Source of the DNA: Parvularculaceae bacterium
Lineage (GTDB): Bacteria > Pseudomonadota > Alphaproteobacteria > Caulobacterales > Parvularculaceae
DNA length: 37,015 bases
Assembly (NCBI GenBank): GCA_021776435.1
Contig: JAJFFW010000060.1
Span: 1 to 37,015, forward strand
Direction: 5' to 3'
The first letter of the stretch is position 1, and every line of letters begins with the position of its first letter. The notes below the pieces were generated by a model. That model made no database searches. It was not told the DNA's origin and saw only the letters and a program-made list of their open reading frames with translations. Shown piece after piece: positions 33,482 through 37,015 of the stretch. The position numbers were made by a program, and so were the translations under genes.

Positions 33482-35422
33482 GTGCCCCGCAAAAAACACA
33501 TCGAACAGGCCAAATTAAACTGGAACACAGGCGCGCCCGTCTCCCGTCAGTATAACGACATCTATTTCTCCAATGACGGCGTGGCGGAGTCTGACCACGT
33601 ATTCCTGCGCGGTAACGCGTTCGCTGAACGATTTCCTTGTGCGTCAACGTTTTCGATCGGTGAGCTTGGTTTTGGCGCCGGCTTGAACATTCTTGCAGCG
33701 TGGGACGAATGGCGGCGCGCCCATAAACTGGCTGGTGCGAAACTGAGATTTTTCTCTGTTGAATACTTTCCTCTGTCACATGATGACCTTGAACGCGCTC
33801 ATGAAAAATGGCCGGCTTTGTCACAGCTCTCATCGAGATTGCGGGCTCTTTATCCCCCGCCTCACCCAGGGTTCCATCGGTTGGAGCTCGATGACGACGT
33901 TTCGCTTACGCTTTTTTACGGCGATGTGGTGACGGGATTAGAAATTGCCGAAGGAGAAATCGACGCCTGGTTTCTCGACGGTTTCGCACCATCCCAAAAC
34001 CCCGACATGTGGTCTCCGAAAGTTATGCAGAATGTAGCAAGGCTTTCAAAACCGGGAGCGACTTACGCAACTTTCACCGTCGCGGGTGCGGTGCGTCGCG
34101 CATTAGGCGAAGCCGGATTCACGATTGAAAGACGGCCGGGGTATGGCGCCAAACGAGAAATGCTCGCTGGAAAGATAGACACTCCGCCTCAAGACCAAAC
34201 CCAACGGTCACCCTGGTTCAATACACGGGGCAAAGCGCGTCTCAAGCCAGGGTGCTCGGTCGCTATCATCGGCGCCGGAATTGCCGGCGCCAGCCTCACT
34301 CATGCATTGCGGTGCGCTGGCTTTAAACCGACCGTCTTTGACGCCGACGAACCAGCAAGCGGCGCATCAGGCAATCCGGCGGGTTTGATAATGCCGCGCC
34401 TTGACGTTGAAGATTCACCGCAAGGAAGATTTCATGACGCGGCTTATCTTTATACGCTTCGTCTCCTCAACGCGTTGGACGCGCAAGCTGAAAAGCTATT
34501 CAATCCCTGTGGCGTAACACTGGCCGCACCAGATGCATCCGGACAAGAACGACTTTCAAAACTGCTGAACGCGCAAGCATTGCCTCACGGGTGGATGAAG
34601 CCCGACACAAACGGTATTTTCTTTCCACAAGCGGGTGTTGTTTCCCCATCGCGCTTTGTGCGTGCGCTCTTAGGCGACGCGCCTTTCATCAAGGCCAAGG
34701 TGAATGCAATTGACCGTCACGATGGGTGCTTCATCCTTCAGACAACTGGCCAAGACGGTGTTACTAACGGCAGCGAGACCTACGACGCAGTCGTTCTGGC
34801 GAATGGAGTTGACGCATTACGGTTTTATCAAGCCCGTTCACTACCGCTCGCTGGTTCCGCAGGGCAAATAGACTGGTTTCGGGATATGCCCACATCAGCC
34901 CCCCTCCTCAAGCGCGCTATCGTCAATGGTTCGTACGCGGCGACGGCGCCGGATGGCGGGCTCGTCATCGGGGCCACTTATGAGCCGTGTGCGCTGGGCG
35001 AGCAACCACAAACCACTATTGAATCGACCCTGGCGAATATCGACGCACTCGCGCAATTCGCGCCGGAGATGGCAAATCAACTCCAAGCAGCCACCTCCCA
35101 TCCTCGGGCCAGCGTGAGATGCGTGACACCCGATCAAATGCCGGTCGCCGGACCCTTACCAGATTGGTCTCATTACGGCGCGGTTTATGATGGTTTGCGC
35201 CACGGCGTCACAACCGGGTTCTCCCCAGGCGATTCGCAACCCGGTCTCTACATTCTTTCGGGTCTTGGCTCACGCGGGATGGTGACGGCCCCACTGGCGG
35301 CGGCGGCCATAGTGGCTGAAATAACTGGTGAAGTGGCGCCAATTGACTACAAAGTCGCAGAAGCCTTGCATCCGGCGCGATTTTTTATCCGAAATCTTAA
35401 ACGCCCGAACCGGTCTCATTAG
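33482..35422 (+). CDS. mnmC: Bifunctional tRNA mnm5(s2)U34 biosynthesis protein MnmC
   Basis: 646 residues from GTG with GAGG seven bases upstream. MnmC finishes the wobble-uridine modification of certain tRNAs: the FAD domain removes the carboxymethyl group of cmnm5U and the methyltransferase domain makes mnm5U. The N-terminal MnmD domain (about 1-235) has SAM motif IGELGFGAGLNIL and WFLDGFAPSQNPDMWS, whose Asp is catalytic. The C-terminal MnmC1 oxidoreductase starts with the FAD GxGxxG in AIIGAGIAGAS (about 260-272), then GASGNPAGLIMPRLD, and ends with LSGLGSRGMVTAPLAA. The fused form is complete. MnmE/MnmG must be encoded elsewhere. Confidence 0.95.
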   Translation: MPRKKHIEQAKLNWNTGAPVSRQYNDIYFSNDGVAESDHVFLRGNAFAERFPCASTFSIGELGFGAGLNILAAWDEWRRAHKLAGAKLRFFSVEYFPLSHDDLERAHEKWPALSQLSSRLRALYPPPHPGFHRLELDDDVSLTLFYGDVVTGLEIAEGEIDAWFLDGFAPSQNPDMWSPKVMQNVARLSKPGATYATFTVAGAVRRALGEAGFTIERRPGYGAKREMLAGKIDTPPQDQTQRSPWFNTRGKARLKPGCSVAIIGAGIAGASLTHALRCAGFKPTVFDADEPASGASGNPAGLIMPRLDVEDSPQGRFHDAAYLYTLRLLNALDAQAEKLFNPCGVTLAAPDASGQERLSKLLNAQALPHGWMKPDTNGIFFPQAGVVSPSRFVRALLGDAPFIKAKVNAIDRHDGCFILQTTGQDGVTNGSETYDAVVLANGVDALRFYQARSLPLAGSAGQIDWFRDMPTSAPLLKRAIVNGSYAATAPDGGLVIGATYEPCALGEQPQTTIESTLANIDALAQFAPEMANQLQAATSHPRASVRCVTPDQMPVAGPLPDWSHYGAVYDGLRHGVTTGFSPGDSQPGLYILSGLGSRGMVTAPLAAAAIVAEITGEVAPIDYKVAEALHPARFFIRNLKRPNRSH

Positions 35423-35600
35423 CCGCAAAGCACACCGCTTGCAGGAAAGCGACGCATGGGCTTTAGTCAAAATCACGTTCGCACAATCTATACTGTCAAA
35501 GAACGTGGTCTGGAGTCTTTGGTGGTTGCGCATTCAAGCCCAAAAATCGCACACACTTTTTGTGATTGCGCTCTAACTCAAAATTAGCGGAGATTTTCTA

Positions 35601-36989
35601 ATGAGGGACACACCCTTCGGTCCTGTTTTCGACAATGTGCTGGAAGGCATCGGGCGTACGCCCATGGTGCGCGTTTCGAATATCGATACGGGTTACTGTG
35701 AGCTATTTCTGAAACTGGAGGCGCAAAACCCCGGCGGATCGATCAAGGACCGCATCGGCCTTGCGATGATCGAGCAGGCTGAAAAAGACGGTAAGTTGAA
35801 GCCCGGCGGCGCCATCGTTGAAGCCACAGCCGGTAATACCGGTCTCTCGCTCGCGCTTGTCGCCGCACAAAAGGGCTATCCTCTCACCATCATTGTGCCC
35901 GACAAGATGGCGCAGGAGAAAATTTTTCACCTGAAAGCGCTCGGCGCCGATGTGCGCTTGACGCGCTCAGACGTTGGCAAGGGGCACCCCGAATATTATC
36001 AGGACGTGGCGCAGGCGATCGCTGATGAAACCGGCGCCTTTTACGTCAATCAGTTCGCCAATGAGGCAAACCCTGCCGCCCATGAAACCCAGACCGGCCC
36101 TGAAATCTGGGGACAGATGGGCGAGGACATGGACGCGATTGTCGCTGGCGTCGGCTCTGGCGGCACGATCGCAGGGCTTTCGCATTTCTTCGAAAAGGCC
36201 GCGCCGCATGTGGAAATTATTCTCGCCGACCCAAAAGGCTCCATACTGACGGACTATGTCAATACGGGCGCTATCCCGAACGAGGTCGGTTCGTGGCTGG
36301 TCGAGGGCATCGGCGAGGATTTCATTCCCGATATTGCTGACCTGACGCGCGTCAAAAAAGCCTTTGGCATTAGTGACAAGGAAAGCTTTGAAGCGGCGCG
36401 CGATCTGTTGCGTAAAGAAGGCGTGCTTGGCGGCTCGTCAACGGGAACGATCCTCGCCGCGGCGCTCAAATATTGCCGGGAACAGACGACCAAGAGACGC
36501 GTCGTCGCTTTTGTTTGTGATCGCGGCGACAAATATCTCTCGAAGATGTTCAATGATTACTGGATGTATGATCAGGGTTTCCTGAAGCGCCCGCCCAGAG
36601 GCGATCTGACGGATTTGATATCGCGCAAGCATTCTGAACACGCGACGGTGACGGTGGCCCCTGACGATACGTTGATGGTCGCCTATGGCCGCATGAAGCT
36701 TTACGACATCTCGCAGCTTCCGGTGCTCAACGAGGACGGCTCGGTCGCCGGCATTCTCGATGAGGAAGATATTCTGTTCTCTGTCGTCAGGAACCGTGAC
36801 AAATTCAAGGACCCGGTGAAATCGGCGATGACCTACCGCGTCCAGACGCTGAACGCGTCCCTGCCGATGGAAGAACTCCTGCCGGTCTTCGCCAAGGGCC
36901 ATGTCGCGGTGGTGTTGAAAGGCGATAAATTCGAAGGGCTTATCACGCGTACGGATTTGTTAAATTATCTGAGATTGCAGGTGGCTTGA
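35601..36989 (+). CDS. Cystathionine beta-synthase-like PLP enzyme with C-terminal CBS pair
   Basis: 462 residues. GGAG eight bases before the ATG supports the start. A fold-type II PLP enzyme that should condense serine (or O-acetylserine) with homocysteine or sulfide. PLP Lys49 is in NPGGSIKDRIG. The substrate loop is EATAGNTGLSLA, and the phosphate-binding loop is GVGSGGTIAGLS. The C-terminal 120 residues (about 335-462) form two CBS motifs (VTVAPDDTLMVAYGRMKLYDISQLPVL and the SLPMEELLPVFAKGHVAVVL region), a Bateman module for regulation by S-adenosylmethionine or nucleotides in relatives. There is no N-terminal heme domain, as in other bacterial enzymes. The next gene appears to begin four bases later with a good ribosome site, suggesting a transsulfuration operon. 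Confidence 0.93.
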   Translation: MRDTPFGPVFDNVLEGIGRTPMVRVSNIDTGYCELFLKLEAQNPGGSIKDRIGLAMIEQAEKDGKLKPGGAIVEATAGNTGLSLALVAAQKGYPLTIIVPDKMAQEKIFHLKALGADVRLTRSDVGKGHPEYYQDVAQAIADETGAFYVNQFANEANPAAHETQTGPEIWGQMGEDMDAIVAGVGSGGTIAGLSHFFEKAAPHVEIILADPKGSILTDYVNTGAIPNEVGSWLVEGIGEDFIPDIADLTRVKKAFGISDKESFEAARDLLRKEGVLGGSSTGTILAAALKYCREQTTKRRVVAFVCDRGDKYLSKMFNDYWMYDQGFLKRPPRGDLTDLISRKHSEHATVTVAPDDTLMVAYGRMKLYDISQLPVLNEDGSVAGILDEEDILFSVVRNRDKFKDPVKSAMTYRVQTLNASLPMEELLPVFAKGHVAVVLKGDKFEGLITRTDLLNYLRLQVA

Positions 36990-36992
36990 TAA

Positions 36993-37015
36993 ATGCCTCT
37001 AACACTCCACGGCCT
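36993..37015 (+). CDS. Start of a further gene, cut by the window end
   Basis: An ATG at 36993 follows the previous stop by three bases and has AGGTGG eight bases upstream. Only seven codons are visible (MPLTLHG). Downstream of a cystathionine beta-synthase-like gene, a cystathionine gamma-lyase or related transsulfuration enzyme is common, but the visible residues cannot confirm this. Confidence 0.45.

Overview
This window looks like chromosomal DNA of an alphaproteobacterium, most likely a marine or aquatic relative of the Caulobacterales, Hyphomonadales or Parvularculales. Reasons: a DUF2794 gene (a family I know only from Alphaproteobacteria), alphaproteobacterial-type GltX, RsmB, GlmU and glutathione reductase, a large Caulobacter/sphingomonad-style TonB-dependent receptor, and a perfect TTAA-N7-TTAA (CtrA-box-like) motif. 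The species cannot be named from sequence alone. I see no insertion sequence, CRISPR array, integrase, tRNA or rRNA; gene content is mostly housekeeping.

Layout. 1-735 is the C-terminal end of an RND efflux pump. 751-1746 (-) is a membrane-anchored LysM protein with an acidic repeat tail. A LOG-family phosphoribohydrolase (+) then converges on a long minus-strand block: gltX, a secreted CocE/NonD hydrolase, nadE, and a translationally coupled transaminase and oxidoreductase pair resembling GnnB/GnnA (lipid A diamino-sugar synthesis) or WbpE/WbpB. Class II DAHP synthase (-) follows. A secreted metallo-beta-lactamase-fold protein (+) shares a terminator with a small exported protein (-), which is divergent from an HxlR regulator (+).

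The most regulatory part is about 13.5-22.4 kb. It holds a TonB-dependent receptor (-) with a 378-bp upstream region rich in dyads and repeats; a REC-HisKA-HATPase protein (-) divergent from a full GacS/BarA-like hybrid kinase (TM, HAMP, HisKA, HATPase, degenerate REC, REC, HPt; +); an XRE repressor whose S24-like C-terminal domain has lost the Ser-Lys dyad and which has a perfect 8-bp-arm dyad just upstream of its start; and a 67-residue protein of unknown function.

From 22.4 kb: gph (-) is divergent from a likely glmU-rpiA-unknown-gor operon (+) ending at a strong bidirectional terminator; an exported YbjN-like protein (-); rsmB, a Bax inhibitor-1/YccA membrane protein and a TTC38-like TPR protein (+); DUF2794 (-); an AEC-family transporter with mnmC (+); and a CBS-domain cystathionine beta-synthase-like enzyme (+), with a further gene starting at the window edge.

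The parts worth most attention are the inactive-protease-type repressor with its operator-like dyad, the layered regulatory region of the TonB receptor, the divergent pair of histidine kinases, the CtrA-box-like site before DUF2794, and two small unrecognised proteins. I did not find a clear multi-gene undescribed defence or biosynthetic system.
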